DNA from: Labrys sedimenti | GTDB taxonomy: Bacteria > Pseudomonadota > Alphaproteobacteria > Rhizobiales > Labraceae | Length of the DNA stretch: 64,000 nt | Direction: 5' to 3' | Assembly: GCF_034424805.1 (NCBI RefSeq) | Contig: NZ_JAXOUF010000021.1 | Span: 1-64,000 of the forward strand | Part shown: positions 43,797-52,593 of the stretch, piece by piece | Layout: each line of letters opens with the position of its first letter | Numbering within the stretch: position 1 is the stretch's first letter | The notes under the pieces: model-generated | What the model was told of the DNA's origin: nothing | Database searches by the model: none | What the model saw: only the letters and a program-made list of their open reading frames with translations | Position numbers and translations under genes: made by a program

Positions 43797-44465
43797 CTAT
43801 TTCAGGGTCCACACGCTGGTCTTCTTGATCTCCAGGTCCTCGAGATCCCTGGAGACCGGCACCTGGTATGTCGCCAGCAGGCTGAGTTCATCCCTGGGCA
43901 GATAGGTCCGGCCGGGATCGCCTACCAGGATGGTGGCTCCCCGTTCGCGCCAGCCCTTGAGCCACATCAGCACTTCGGCCGAGATTTCGCGATCGTAGAA
44001 AATGTCGCCCGCCAGGACGACGTCGGCGGGACAATCATGGCGGCCGAGGACGTTCTCGCCCGAAGGCTCGATCGCCACGCCGTTGAGATCGGCATTGAGC
44101 CGGATGGCTTCCACGGCGAATTCGTCGATATCGGCGGCAAGGGCCTGCGCCGCCCCCGCCTTCATCGCCGCGATCGCCACCAGGCCCGAACCCGAGGCGA
44201 AGTCGAGCACGCGGCGGCCGGCGACATGCTCCGGATGGTCGATGATATAGCGCGCCAGAGCCTGGCCGCCGGCCCAGGCGAAGGCCCAGAAGGGCGGCGG
44301 CAGCCCCATTTCGCCGAGCTCCTCCTCGGTCTTCAGCCAGAGCGGCGTGACCTCGTCGGCAAGATAGAGGCTGATCTCCGGCGCATGCGGCACAGGCAGC
44401 GGGCGCGTATTGGCGGCGATGAAGGCTCTGCGATCTCCAATCGTATCTTTACGATTGCCGGTCAC
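43797..44465 (-). CDS. ETF-beta lysine methyltransferase-like protein (METTL20 family)
   Basis: A class I methyltransferase of 222 residues, PrmA-related. The SAM site is VLDFASGSGLVAIAAMKAG with AADIDEFAVEAIRLNADLNG, and the hallmark DIFYDREI. The N-terminal LYLADEVTPLWLKTEEELGEMGLPPPFWAFAWAGGQALARYI matches bacterial homologues of human ETFBKMT, which methylate ETF-beta (a known Agrobacterium member also modifies ribosomal L7/L12). The GTG start overlaps the stop of the Mur-like ligase (GTGA), making it the last gene of a four-gene operon whose other members concern cell-wall-type chemistry. Confidence 0.8.
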   Translation of the reverse strand: MTGNRKDTIGDRRAFIAANTRPLPVPHAPEISLYLADEVTPLWLKTEEELGEMGLPPPFWAFAWAGGQALARYIIDHPEHVAGRRVLDFASGSGLVAIAAMKAGAAQALAADIDEFAVEAIRLNADLNGVAIEPSGENVLGRHDCPADVVLAGDIFYDREISAEVLMWLKGWRERGATILVGDPGRTYLPRDELSLLATYQVPVSRDLEDLEIKKTSVWTLK

Positions 44466-46084
44466 AGCCGCAACTGGCGCTCATAGAGGTCGGGCAGGTC
44501 GTTCTCGAGCAGCACGACGTCGCCGGCCTTGAGATTGGCGCCCATCCAGGCCTGCGCCGCGGCAAAGCTAGCGCATTCCACCACCTGGCCATCGGGCTTG
44601 GCCGCCTTATAGGCGTCGATGAGGTCGCGGATGCGGTCAGGGGCCACGGCCAGCAGGATGTCGACGGTATCGCCGGCCTTGGCGCCGATCTTGCGATGCT
44701 CCTCGGCATGGGCGGCGCCGAGTTCGACCATGCCCGGTGTCACCAGGATGCGTCGGCCCTCGCCGGAAACCAGCAAGGGCAGGATCTCCAGGGCCGAGGC
44801 AAAGCCCGCGGGATTGGAATTATAGGCATCGTCGACGATGACCGTGCCGTCGGCCTGGCGCTTCACCTCGAGGCGGTGGCTGATCTGCGGCGTCGAGCGC
44901 ATGGCGATCTCGGCCGTCTCGGCGTCGATGTCCATGGCCAGCGCGGTGACGAAGGCAATCGCCATGTTGCTGCCGTGGTGCAGGCCGTAAAGCGGGGCGG
45001 AGAGCTGGTAGTCCTTGCCGAGATAGGTCAGCGAGACCTTCAGCCCGTCCTTTTCCTGGACGACCTCGTTGATGCGGGCTTCGCTGCCCTCGCCATTGCC
45101 GACCAGCACCATCGAGGCGCGGTGGGCATCGGTGAACTCCTTGGCGTCCTTGAAGGCGAGCACGGCATCGTTGATGATCGCCTTGCCGTTGCGCGCGATC
45201 GCGGCGGTGGGCAATTCGAACTTGGTCTTGGCCACGGTGTCGAGCGACTTGAAGCGCTCGTAATGGGCGGCTCCGACCGCCGTCACCACCGCGATGTCGG
45301 GCGGGGCGAGGCGGCAGAGGCGCTCGATCGAGCCCGGCCCATAGGCGCCCATCTCCACCACGAAATGGCGGTGATAAGGCTCCAGGCGCTCGCGTACGAT
45401 GCGGGCGATGCCCATCGGCGTGTTGACCGAGCCGGGGGTGATCAGCGCCGAACCGGCGCTTTCGAGCAGGTGGCCGAGGATGTGCTTGGTCGAGGTCTTG
45501 CCGTAGGAGCCGGTGACGCCGACGATCACCGGCGAAAGGCGCTTGAGCTTTTCATGCGCCTCGTTCCAGAAACGCAGCTGGATGCGGTTCTCGCCGGGTT
45601 GCAGGATCATCACCGCCGCGACCAGGGCGAAGGGGATCGACTGGATCAGGAGCACGACCCAGACCGGCGCCACGCCGAAGCCGACCCCGACGAGGCCGAT
45701 CACCAGGACCAGGGCGAAGGCGACGCGCAGGATGCGGGTAGCGCGCTGCGTCATCGCCAGCTTCTTCTTGCCCGTCTGGCGCGGATCGCGCTCGCGCCGC
45801 GCCACGACCAGCAGGATCACCGCGATGAACAGGGCGAGCACCGTGACCGGCGAGGGGTAGAGCTTGGCCATCACCGACAGGAGGACGATGGCAAGGCTCG
45901 CCTTGGTGTCGACCACCACATTGTAGAAGAGCCAGTGCAGGAAGCGCCTGCCGTCATATTCCTCCTGCTGGAAGATATGCAGATATGTCAGGAAGCGTTT
46001 CCAGGCGAAGGGAATGAAGCCGATGAGGACCAAAGCGGCGGCGAGGTAGGGCGAGTTCAGCACGGGGGCCAGTGTTTCCAGCAT
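44462..46084 (-). CDS. Membrane-anchored Mur ligase family protein (MurF-like)
   Basis: A 540-residue ATP-dependent ligase. The first about 190 residues contain several hydrophobic helices (about 13-27, 62-90, 115-160), unlike soluble MurF. A Mur ligase core follows: GVTGSYGKTSTKHIL (ATP loop), TPGSVNTPMGIAR, VVEMGAYGPGSIERLCRLAPPDIAVVTAVGAAHYERF, HHGSNMAIAFVTALA and VDDAYNSNPAGFASAL, the last typical of MurF, which adds D-Ala-D-Ala. The ATG overlaps the upstream stop (TGATG). The operon also encodes a D-Ala-D-Ala dipeptidase and an alpha/beta hydrolase, so a non-standard dipeptide or amino-acid ligation at the membrane is plausible. It is unlikely to be the essential murF, which normally sits in the dcw cluster. 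Confidence 0.88.
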   Translation of the reverse strand: MLETLAPVLNSPYLAAALVLIGFIPFAWKRFLTYLHIFQQEEYDGRRFLHWLFYNVVVDTKASLAIVLLSVMAKLYPSPVTVLALFIAVILLVVARRERDPRQTGKKKLAMTQRATRILRVAFALVLVIGLVGVGFGVAPVWVVLLIQSIPFALVAAVMILQPGENRIQLRFWNEAHEKLKRLSPVIVGVTGSYGKTSTKHILGHLLESAGSALITPGSVNTPMGIARIVRERLEPYHRHFVVEMGAYGPGSIERLCRLAPPDIAVVTAVGAAHYERFKSLDTVAKTKFELPTAAIARNGKAIINDAVLAFKDAKEFTDAHRASMVLVGNGEGSEARINEVVQEKDGLKVSLTYLGKDYQLSAPLYGLHHGSNMAIAFVTALAMDIDAETAEIAMRSTPQISHRLEVKRQADGTVIVDDAYNSNPAGFASALEILPLLVSGEGRRILVTPGMVELGAAHAEEHRKIGAKAGDTVDILLAVAPDRIRDLIDAYKAAKPDGQVVECASFAAAQAWMGANLKAGDVVLLENDLPDLYERQLRL

Positions 46085-46878
46085 CAAGCCTCCAGGAGCT
46101 TGGCAACCGTATGGGCGATCTGGGGGCCGCCATCGGACAGAACGGTGTAATGGTCGAGGCCGGGCAGGATGCTGACGCTGGCGCCCGGGATGAGCCGGCC
46201 CATGCGTTCGCTCATCTCCGGTGGTGCCTGGTCGTCGAGCGCGCCGCAGATGATGCGGACGGGAATGCGGATGGCCTTGATAGCCTCGCTCTGGTCCTCG
46301 CCCACCACCTTGACGAAAACAGGGCGCATCGCACCGGCATTGCGGTAATCGGCCGAACCGAACTTGGCCTTGCGGGCCGACACATCGACGCCGAGCTTTT
46401 CGAGAAGCTTAAGCACCTTGAAGGTGCGCACGCGCAGGAAGATCTTCAGCCGGGTCATCAGGCTGCGGATGGGCTTGAGGCCATGCGAACCCACCAGCAC
46501 CATGCCGTCGAGGACATCGGGATGGCGGGCCGCCAGGCGCAGGCCGACACGCCCGCCGAAGGAATGCCCGACCCAGATGCGCCTGCCGCGTGGCAGGGTC
46601 GCAAGCCATTCGGCCACGGCATCGGCGTAATCGGCCGTGTCCCAGATGCCGCCATGGCCAGTCTCGGGCGGCGCCGGGCTCTGGCCGAAGCCGGGAAAAT
46701 CGATCAGCGTGTGATGGGCTGCCCGCTCCAGCGATCCGGCCAGGGCCTGGAAAGCCCGGTGATCCTGGCCCCAGCCATGGGCCCAGATGACGTGCGGAGC
46801 CCCGGCCTCGAGAGGCTTGCCCAGCGAGACGATGGCATGGGAGGCACCCTTGGCAGTGAAAGTCGAATGGGTCAGCAT
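46084..46878 (-). CDS. Alpha/beta hydrolase
   Basis: A 264-residue alpha/beta-fold hydrolase. The oxyanion segment is VIWAHGWGQDH, the nucleophile elbow GHSFGG holds the catalytic Ser, an Asp follows in CGALDDQAPPEMSERM, and the His is in LPGLDHYTVL. No signal peptide. Substrate unknown; ester or amide bonds are possible. GGAAGGACT precedes the ATG at 46878. It overlaps the dipeptidase gene by seven bases and the Mur-like ligase by one, so all are translated together. Confidence 0.87.
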   Translation of the reverse strand: MLTHSTFTAKGASHAIVSLGKPLEAGAPHVIWAHGWGQDHRAFQALAGSLERAAHHTLIDFPGFGQSPAPPETGHGGIWDTADYADAVAEWLATLPRGRRIWVGHSFGGRVGLRLAARHPDVLDGMVLVGSHGLKPIRSLMTRLKIFLRVRTFKVLKLLEKLGVDVSARKAKFGSADYRNAGAMRPVFVKVVGEDQSEAIKAIRIPVRIICGALDDQAPPEMSERMGRLIPGASVSILPGLDHYTVLSDGGPQIAHTVAKLLEA

Positions 46879-47681
46879 AGTCCTTCCGGCAGGTCCGTGG
46901 TTCCGTACCACGCAGCTTTGGGGGCGCCGGCCTGTCCTTCATCCTGCAGGGTCAGGATATGGGCCTGCGTTCCATAGTCGAAGTGCCAGAATTCGTACGC
47001 GTAGTTGGTAAAGCCCACGTTAACCATCGCATTGACCAGGATGCGGCGATTGACCAGGCGCGTATCGTCGGCAGCGATTTCGCCCCGCTGCAACAGGCGC
47101 TCATAGTGATCGGTATAGGAGCGCTCATGGGCCTCGTCGAAGCCGGCACCGTGATCGAGCATGGTACCGGTGGACGCATCCACCAGCACGACATCGACCG
47201 AGCCCCCGGTGGAATGGATCGGCCAGGTCGTTTCGTCCTCGCGGTCGAAGCGGCGCGGATCGGAGACGAAGGTACGGACGATTCCCTCCTGCTCGGCCGC
47301 GGAAAGCTCAGGACGCTCGGCCGCCACCTGCTTTTCGAAGAAGGTCCACAGGCCGGCCTGGGTCTCGATCGGCCTGTAGGCGTCGAGCACCTTGAGCCGC
47401 AGGCCGAGGCCGGAGACAGCGGCATCGACCTCGCGCACCAGGCGCGCCACGCTGGCGCGGGCCGCCACCGTCTTCACTGCACCCGCGATCGGCATGAAAT
47501 AAGGCGCATTGCCGCCGTCGGTCCGGGCATACCAAGCCTCGGTGAGCAGCCCTTCCGCCGCCAGGTCGACCAGCGGCTCGTTCCAGCGCGGATCGGCACG
47601 GTCGAAGGGGATCCATCTGTATTCGACCGGCGTGCCGTTCGGATCGGGGCGGAGACGGAGGGGGGCGTGGAGATCGGGCAT
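46872..47681 (-). CDS. ddpX: D-alanyl-D-alanine dipeptidase (VanX/DdpX family)
   Basis: Zinc dipeptidase of about 269 residues that splits D-Ala-D-Ala. The family's metal sites are visible: HSTGGSVDVVLVD (the SxHxxGxxxD-type site, with S before H) and EFWHFDYG, containing the catalytic Glu/His of the ExxH-type C-terminal site; LDAYRP is also typical. No vanH, vanA or vanRS genes adjoin, so vancomycin resistance is unlikely; DdpX-type recycling of wall dipeptides fits better. The start is uncertain (47681 or 47705). It is the first gene of the overlapping operon with the hydrolase, the Mur-like ligase and the methyltransferase. Confidence 0.85.
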   Translation of the reverse strand: MPDLHAPLRLRPDPNGTPVEYRWIPFDRADPRWNEPLVDLAAEGLLTEAWYARTDGGNAPYFMPIAGAVKTVAARASVARLVREVDAAVSGLGLRLKVLDAYRPIETQAGLWTFFEKQVAAERPELSAAEQEGIVRTFVSDPRRFDREDETTWPIHSTGGSVDVVLVDASTGTMLDHGAGFDEAHERSYTDHYERLLQRGEIAADDTRLVNRRILVNAMVNVGFTNYAYEFWHFDYGTQAHILTLQDEGQAGAPKAAWYGTTDLPEGLC

Positions 47682-47731
47682 GGCCTGCCGATAGCAGAAC
47701 GGCATGCCCAGGTCGAGGCAAAGGAAACACT

Positions 47732-47823
47732 GCGGCTGGGACCGCGGACGTCTCGTCCGCATCTTCCCATCCTGCAGCCTCGGTGTTTCCAAGAGCGGAC
47801 GGGACGTCCGCGGTCCCAGCCGC
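47732..47823. repeat. Repeat family D, copy 1 (long terminal inverted repeats)
   Basis: A 29-bp arm (GCGGCTGGGACCGCGGACGT...) and its complement, with one mismatch, flank a spacer of 34 bases ending TGTTTCCAAGA. It lies between the amidohydrolase end and the dipeptidase start. Copy 2 at 54092 shares the arms in inverted order. Confidence 0.8.
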
Positions 47824-47838
47824 GGCGTTTCCCGGAAA

Positions 47839-49170
47839 TCAAAGAAACTTCGCGGCCACCTTGCCATGGGCCTCGCGCAGGGCGCCGAGGTCTACACCCA
47901 CGGGCAGGCCGTCCTCGACGCGCCATTGGCCGGCCACCATCACGCGGTCGGCGCGATGGGCGCCGCAATGGACCAAGGCGGCGATGGGATGATGGGCGCC
48001 GGAAAAGCGCAATTCGTCCAGCGTATAGAGGGCCAGGTCCGCTTCGAGCCCCACCCTGATCGCGCCGATGTCGTCGCGGCCGAGACAGCGGGCGGAGCCT
48101 TCGCTGGCCCAGCGCAGGCAGTCGCGCCAGGAGACGGCCTCGGCCCCATGGGAGAGGCGGTTGATCATCAAAGCGTGGCGCACGCCTTCCATCAGGTTGG
48201 AGGAATCGTTGGAGGCCGAGCCGTCGACGCCGAGGCCGACAGGCGCACCGGCCTTTTCCAGAAGGCCCGTATGGCAGAAACCGGAGGCGAGCACGGCGTT
48301 GGAGGTCGGGCAATGGCAGACGCCGACGCCGTGGCGGCCGAGCGTGGTGCAATCGTCGGCGCTGAAATGGATGCCGTGGGCAAGCCAGGTGCGCGGCGAC
48401 ATCCAGCCCACCTCATCGAGGAGTTCGATCGGCCGGCACTTGTAGGTGGCGAGGCAGAAATCGTCCTCGTCATGGGTCTCGGCGAGATGGGTATGCAGGC
48501 GGCAGTCGAAGCGCTCGGCGAGGTCGGCCGTCTTGCGCATCAGCTCCTTGGTCACCGAGAAGGGCGAACAGGGCGAGAAGGCGATTTGCGTCATCGCCCC
48601 CGGACGGGTGTCGTGATAGGCGCTCGCCACGCGCTCGCAATCGGCCAGGATTGTGTCCTCGTCCTGCACGACGGAATCGGGCGGCAGGCCGCCATCCTTC
48701 TGCGACAAGTTCATCGAGCCGCGCGACACCGTCATGCGGATGCCGAGCTTGCGGGCCTCCTCGACCTCGATATCGACGGCATTCTCCAAGCCCTTCGGGA
48801 AGACATAATGATGATCGGCCGCCGTGGTGCAGCCGGACATCAGGAGCTCGACCAGCGCGAGGCGCACCGACAGGCGGAAGCTGTCGGGATCGAGGCGCGA
48901 CCAGATCGGATAGAGCGTTTTCAGCCAGGGAAACAGCGGCTGGTCGCAGGCATCGGGATGGGCGCGGGTGAGCGTCTGGTAGAAATGATGATGGGTGTTG
49001 ACCAGGCCGGGCAGCATGACATGCCTGGACGCATCGAAGACCTTGTCGACGGGCGAGACCGGCTCGCGCCCGGCCGGCACCAGCTCGACGATATGGCTGC
49101 CCTCGACGACGATGCCGCGCTCGGCGCCCTCGGCGAGGACGGCAAGCGGATCCTTGAGCCACAGGCGCAT
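47839..49170 (-). CDS. Amidohydrolase, 8-oxoguanine deaminase-like
   Basis: A metal-dependent deaminase of 443 residues, TrzN/AtzA-like subgroup of the amidohydrolase superfamily. Metal ligands are in LPGLVNTHHHFYQTLTRA, HTHLAET and GVDGSASNDSSNL; CPTSNAVLASGF is the substrate-loop pattern. These features and the Cys in MSGCTTAADHHYVF resemble 8-oxoguanine deaminases, which turn 8-oxoguanine into urate. No purine-catabolism partner gene adjoins, so a related purine or triazine substrate is possible. GAGGAAACC precedes the ATG at 49170. Confidence 0.86.
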   Translation of the reverse strand: MRLWLKDPLAVLAEGAERGIVVEGSHIVELVPAGREPVSPVDKVFDASRHVMLPGLVNTHHHFYQTLTRAHPDACDQPLFPWLKTLYPIWSRLDPDSFRLSVRLALVELLMSGCTTAADHHYVFPKGLENAVDIEVEEARKLGIRMTVSRGSMNLSQKDGGLPPDSVVQDEDTILADCERVASAYHDTRPGAMTQIAFSPCSPFSVTKELMRKTADLAERFDCRLHTHLAETHDEDDFCLATYKCRPIELLDEVGWMSPRTWLAHGIHFSADDCTTLGRHGVGVCHCPTSNAVLASGFCHTGLLEKAGAPVGLGVDGSASNDSSNLMEGVRHALMINRLSHGAEAVSWRDCLRWASEGSARCLGRDDIGAIRVGLEADLALYTLDELRFSGAHHPIAALVHCGAHRADRVMVAGQWRVEDGLPVGVDLGALREAHGKVAAKFL

Positions 49171-49267
49171 GAGGTTTCCTCGAAAGCTGGTCTTGGTTGC
49201 GCGCATAAGAGCGCGCCCGGCAGGCGAGGCCAAGCGGTATTAAATTGGAAAATGTTTCGCGCAGATC

Positions 49268-49351
49268 TTCCGGGTGCACGGGCGTCCCGCCCGTTCTTGC
49301 TGTTCCAACGATCGTGGCTCAAGAACGGGCGGGAGGCCCGTGCACCCGGAA
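49268..49351. repeat. Repeat family D, copy 3
   Basis: Arms TCCGGGTGCACGGGC and GCCCGTGCACCCGGA plus inner GGGCGTCCCGCCCGTTCTT pairing with AAGAACGGGCGGGAGGCCC. The spacer contains GTTCCAAC. It lies between glutaryl-CoA dehydrogenase and the amidohydrolase and may act as a terminator hairpin. Confidence 0.75.
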
Positions 49352-49355
49352 AAAA

Positions 49356-50579
49356 TCAGAAGAAGGCCTGGATGCCGGTCTGGGCACGGCCGAGGATGAG
49401 GGCGTGCACGTCATGCGTGCCCTCATAGGTGTTCACCGTCTCCAGGTTCTGCGCCACGCGCAGCACGTGGAACTCGTCGGCGATGCCGTTGCCGCCATGC
49501 ATGTCGCGGGCAACGCGGGCGATGTCGAGGGCCTTGCCGCAATTGTTGCGCTTCATCAGGCTGATCGCCGGCGGAGCGGCGGTGTGGGCGTCGAGCAGGC
49601 GCCCGAGCTGCAGCGCGCCGAGCAGGCCGAGGGCGATCTCGGTCTGCATGTCGGCGAGCTTCTTCTGCACGAGCTGCGTCGCCGCCAGCGGCCGGCCGAA
49701 CTGCTTGCGGTCGAGCGTGTATTGGCGGGCGCGGTGCCAGCAGAACTCGGCCGCACCCATGGCGCCCCAGGCAATGCCGTAGCGGGCCTTGTTGAGGCAG
49801 CCGAACGGGCCGGACAGGCCCTTGGCGTTGGGCAGCAGGTTTTCTTCCGGCACCACGGCGTCCTCGAGCACGATCTCGCCGGTAATCGAGGCGCGCAGCG
49901 AGAGCTTGCCCTCGATCTTGGGTGTGGAGAAGCCCTTGGTGCCGCGCTCGACGATGAAGCCGCGGATGACGTCGTCCAGCTTGGCCCATACCACCGCGAT
50001 GTCGGCGATCGGCGAATTGGTGATCCACATCTTGGTGCCGTTGAGCTGGTAGCCGCCGGCAACCTTGACCGCGCGGGTCTTCATCGAGCCGGGATCGGAG
50101 CCGGCGTCAGGCTCGGTGAGGCCGAAGCAGCCGACGAGTTCGCCGCGGGCGAGCTTGGGCAGGTACTTCTTGCGCTGCTCCTCGCTGCCATAGGCATGGA
50201 TCGGGTGCATCACCAGCGAGGACTGCACCGACATCGCCGAGCGATAGCCCGAATCAACCCGCTCCACCTCGCGGGCGACGAGGCCATAGGCGACATGGCC
50301 GAGGCCGGCGCCGCCATAGGCTTCCGGAATCGTGGCGCCGAGCAAACCGAGTTCGCCCATCTCCGACATGATCGCGCGGTCGAAATCCTCGTCGCGGTAG
50401 GCCTTGAGCACGCGCGGCATCAGCCTGTCCTGCGCGTAGTCGCGCGCGGTGTCGCGGACCAGCCGCTCCTCTTCCGTGAGCAGCGATTCGAGATCGAGCG
50501 GATCCGACCAGTCGAAGGCGTCGCTCGCCTTTTTGATCGCGTCGCTGGCGTCATGAAGCTTGATCGCCGCGTCCACCAT
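49356..50579 (-). CDS. gcdH: Glutaryl-CoA dehydrogenase
   Basis: FAD-dependent acyl-CoA dehydrogenase of 407 residues that oxidises and decarboxylates glutaryl-CoA to crotonyl-CoA in lysine and tryptophan breakdown. Family features: FGLTEPDAGSDPGSMKTRA, MWITNSPIADIAVVWAK, DRKQFGRPLAATQLVQKKLADM, and the catalytic Glu in NTYEGTHDVHALILGRA, the GCDH-specific form. The ATG at 50579 is preferred because GGAGG lies eight bases ahead. It is divergent from cobC. Confidence 0.93.
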   Translation of the reverse strand: MVDAAIKLHDASDAIKKASDAFDWSDPLDLESLLTEEERLVRDTARDYAQDRLMPRVLKAYRDEDFDRAIMSEMGELGLLGATIPEAYGGAGLGHVAYGLVAREVERVDSGYRSAMSVQSSLVMHPIHAYGSEEQRKKYLPKLARGELVGCFGLTEPDAGSDPGSMKTRAVKVAGGYQLNGTKMWITNSPIADIAVVWAKLDDVIRGFIVERGTKGFSTPKIEGKLSLRASITGEIVLEDAVVPEENLLPNAKGLSGPFGCLNKARYGIAWGAMGAAEFCWHRARQYTLDRKQFGRPLAATQLVQKKLADMQTEIALGLLGALQLGRLLDAHTAAPPAISLMKRNNCGKALDIARVARDMHGGNGIADEFHVLRVAQNLETVNTYEGTHDVHALILGRAQTGIQAFF

Positions 50580-50658
50580 GGCCATACCCTCCATTAAACA
50601 AATTTGGCGCGACATTGGTCGCGCTGGTTGCGGGCGTCAAGACAAGAGTGGCAGGCGA

Positions 50659-51672
50659 ATGAGCGCAGTGGAGCATGGCGGCAATCTCGGCGAGGCACGT
50701 CGCCTCTTTCCGCAGGCCTCCGGGCCCTGGATCGATCTTTCCACCGGCATCAATCCCTGGCCCTATCCGATCCCGGCGATTCCGGCCGAATCCTGGACTG
50801 CCCTGCCCTCTCCCGACGAGGCCCGGGACTTGGAGGCCGTGGCGGCGCAGTGCTACGGCGTGCCCTTCGATGCCTGCGTAGTTGCGACACCGGGCACGCA
50901 GGCGGCCATCCAATGGCTGCCGCATCTGTTCGCCGCCGGCACGGTGAGCGTGCTGAGCCCGACCTATGCCGAACATGCCCGCAGCTGGGCGCTGGGCGGC
51001 CACCACGTGCGCGAGGCGCGTCGCTTCGAGGAACTGGCTGGTTCCGAGATCGCCGTCCTCGTCAACCCGAACAATCCCGACGGCAATTTCTTTGGCCGCG
51101 AGGAGTTGCTGGCGCTCGCCGCCGAGAAATATGCCAGGGGCGGCGCCCTCATCGTCGACGAGGCCTTTGCCGATGTGATGCCGCAGGTGAGCCTGGCCCC
51201 CATGGCCGGCACGCAAGGCCTGGTGATGCTGCGCTCCTTCGGCAAATTCTTCGGCCTGGCCGGCATTCGGCTCGGCTTCGTGCTGGCCGAGCCTTCACTG
51301 ACCGGCAAATTGCGTCAGGCCATGGGGGCCTGGGCGGTTTCGGGCGAGGCCATCGCCATCGGCCGCGCCGCGCTCGCCGATATCCTCTGGCAGAACGGCA
51401 CGCGCACCTCGCTGCGTGCGGCGCGCCAGAATCTCGACGAGGACCTGACCAAGGCCGGTGCGGTGATCGGCGGCACCGATCTCTATCGCCTGCTGCAGAC
51501 CGCGCATGCTCCGGCCCTGTTCCGCCAGCTCGGCCAGGCCGGCATCTGGGTGCGCCGTTTCTCCGCCAATCCGCGCTGGCTGCGCTTCGGCCTGCCGCCC
51601 CATGCGGAAGCCGAGGCGCGCCTGCGCGCCGTGCTGGCCCGCTACCACAAGAACGGCACACGGGCGATGTGA
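50659..51672 (+). CDS. cobC: Threonine-phosphate decarboxylase CobC-like PLP enzyme
   Basis: A PLP-dependent fold type I enzyme of 337 residues. CobC/CobD-type proteins make (R)-1-amino-2-propanol phosphate for cobalamin. The start MSAVEHGGNLGEARRLFP and IDLSTGINPWPYP are characteristic, as are NPNNPDG and the PLP lysine in SFGKFFGLAGIRLGF. No other cobalamin gene (such as cobD/cbiB, often adjacent) is present here. It ends before a family D palindrome and converges with the GST gene. Confidence 0.9.
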   Translation: MSAVEHGGNLGEARRLFPQASGPWIDLSTGINPWPYPIPAIPAESWTALPSPDEARDLEAVAAQCYGVPFDACVVATPGTQAAIQWLPHLFAAGTVSVLSPTYAEHARSWALGGHHVREARRFEELAGSEIAVLVNPNNPDGNFFGREELLALAAEKYARGGALIVDEAFADVMPQVSLAPMAGTQGLVMLRSFGKFFGLAGIRLGFVLAEPSLTGKLRQAMGAWAVSGEAIAIGRAALADILWQNGTRTSLRAARQNLDEDLTKAGAVIGGTDLYRLLQTAHAPALFRQLGQAGIWVRRFSANPRWLRFGLPPHAEAEARLRAVLARYHKNGTRAM

Positions 51673-51677
51673 GGGAC

Positions 51678-51765
51678 TCCTGGGATCGCCGGCATCCTTG
51701 CCGGCTCTTCCTTCCGGCAAGCGACGTGTTTCCAAGAGCCGGCAGGGATGCCGGCGATCCCAGGA
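51678..51765. repeat. Repeat family D, copy 4
   Basis: Arms of 32 bp (TCCTGGGATCGCCGGCATCC... and its complement with one change) flank a 24-base spacer containing TGTTTCC. It lies between convergent cobC and GST genes, so the transcript from either side forms a long hairpin that may work as a bidirectional terminator. Confidence 0.8.
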
Positions 51766-51774
51766 ACGAGTGCC

Positions 51775-52491
51775 TCAAGCCGCGAGCCTGGCGCCTATCT
51801 CACCCAACACCTCCTCCAGCGGCAGCAGGCCGTGCATGGCGCCGCTGCCGTCGGCGGGGACGCCGTCCTCTATCGCATGGGCGAAGCACACGGCCGGATC
51901 GGCCTCCAGCCTGGCCTTCAGCGCCTGGATCTTCGGGAAGGGCGTGAGATCTACCGCCTGGTGGAACTCGGCCCAGCGCGCCACGCCGACGAAGACCGCA
52001 TCGGCCAGGCTCGGCCGGTCACCGATCAGATAGGGCGCACCGCCGATCATCGCCTCGAGCTGACGATGGCGGTGGGCAACCAGGCCGCGACCGAAGGTTC
52101 GCAGTGCCTGCCTGTAATCCTCGCTGCCATCCTGCATTTCCAGCGCCACCCAGAGCGGCGTGAAGGCGCCGGTGAAGCCGGTGTTCAGGAAGCCGATAAA
52201 CTGGTGCATGCGATGCGCTTCGGCGCTGCCCGGCTCGAAGCTGATGCGGCGCTCGTCGTCGCGCAGTTCGAGCCAGCGGGCGATCGCCATCGTCTCGGTC
52301 AGCACGCTGCCATCCTCTCGGATCAGCACCGGCGTTTCCTGGCGGCCGTTCACCCTGGCATAGGCCTCGGTGAGCATGTCGTCAGGCATGTGAACGCGAG
52401 TGAGGCGATAGGGCTTGCCGAGCCATTCGAAGGCGGCGACGAGGCCGAGGGAGCTGCCGGCGGGATGGCCGGCGAAAAGGATCGGTTTCAT
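51775..52491 (-). CDS. Glutathione S-transferase family protein
   Basis: A cytoplasmic protein of about 238 residues with a thioredoxin-like N-terminal domain (MKPILFAGHPAGSSLGLVAAFEWLGKPYRL, ETPVLIREDGSVLTETMAIARWL, with the conserved Pro and the E-T glutathione site) and a helical C-terminal domain (IGDRPSLADAVFVGVARWA). The substrate is unknown. AGGAG lies eight bases before the ATG at 52491. It is divergent from a LysR gene that probably controls it. Confidence 0.88.
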   Translation of the reverse strand: MKPILFAGHPAGSSLGLVAAFEWLGKPYRLTRVHMPDDMLTEAYARVNGRQETPVLIREDGSVLTETMAIARWLELRDDERRISFEPGSAEAHRMHQFIGFLNTGFTGAFTPLWVALEMQDGSEDYRQALRTFGRGLVAHRHRQLEAMIGGAPYLIGDRPSLADAVFVGVARWAEFHQAVDLTPFPKIQALKARLEADPAVCFAHAIEDGVPADGSGAMHGLLPLEEVLGEIGARLAA

Positions 52492-52532
52492 TGTCATATC
52501 TCCTGGTGGGTTGATGATGACAATATGCCTGC

Positions 52533-52578
52533 ATGGACTTTGGACCTGTAGACTGGCATTCATGGATCTAAAGTCCAT
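52533..52578. promoter_or_regulatory. Inverted repeat in GST/LysR divergent promoter
   Basis: ATGGACTTT at 52533-52541 and AAAGTCCAT at 52570-52578 form a perfect 9-bp inverted repeat with a 28-base gap; the related GAGACTTTGA follows. LysR proteins often bind such paired sites between divergent genes, so it is a likely operator for the adjacent regulator. Confidence 0.5.
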
Positions 52579-52593
52579 ATTTGGAGACTTTGA

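Noticed and set aside
46872..47681. Vancomycin resistance cluster (VanX-like protein)
   Set aside because: No vanH, vanA/vanB ligase or two-component regulator is nearby, and DdpX-type dipeptidases are common in bacteria not exposed to vancomycin.
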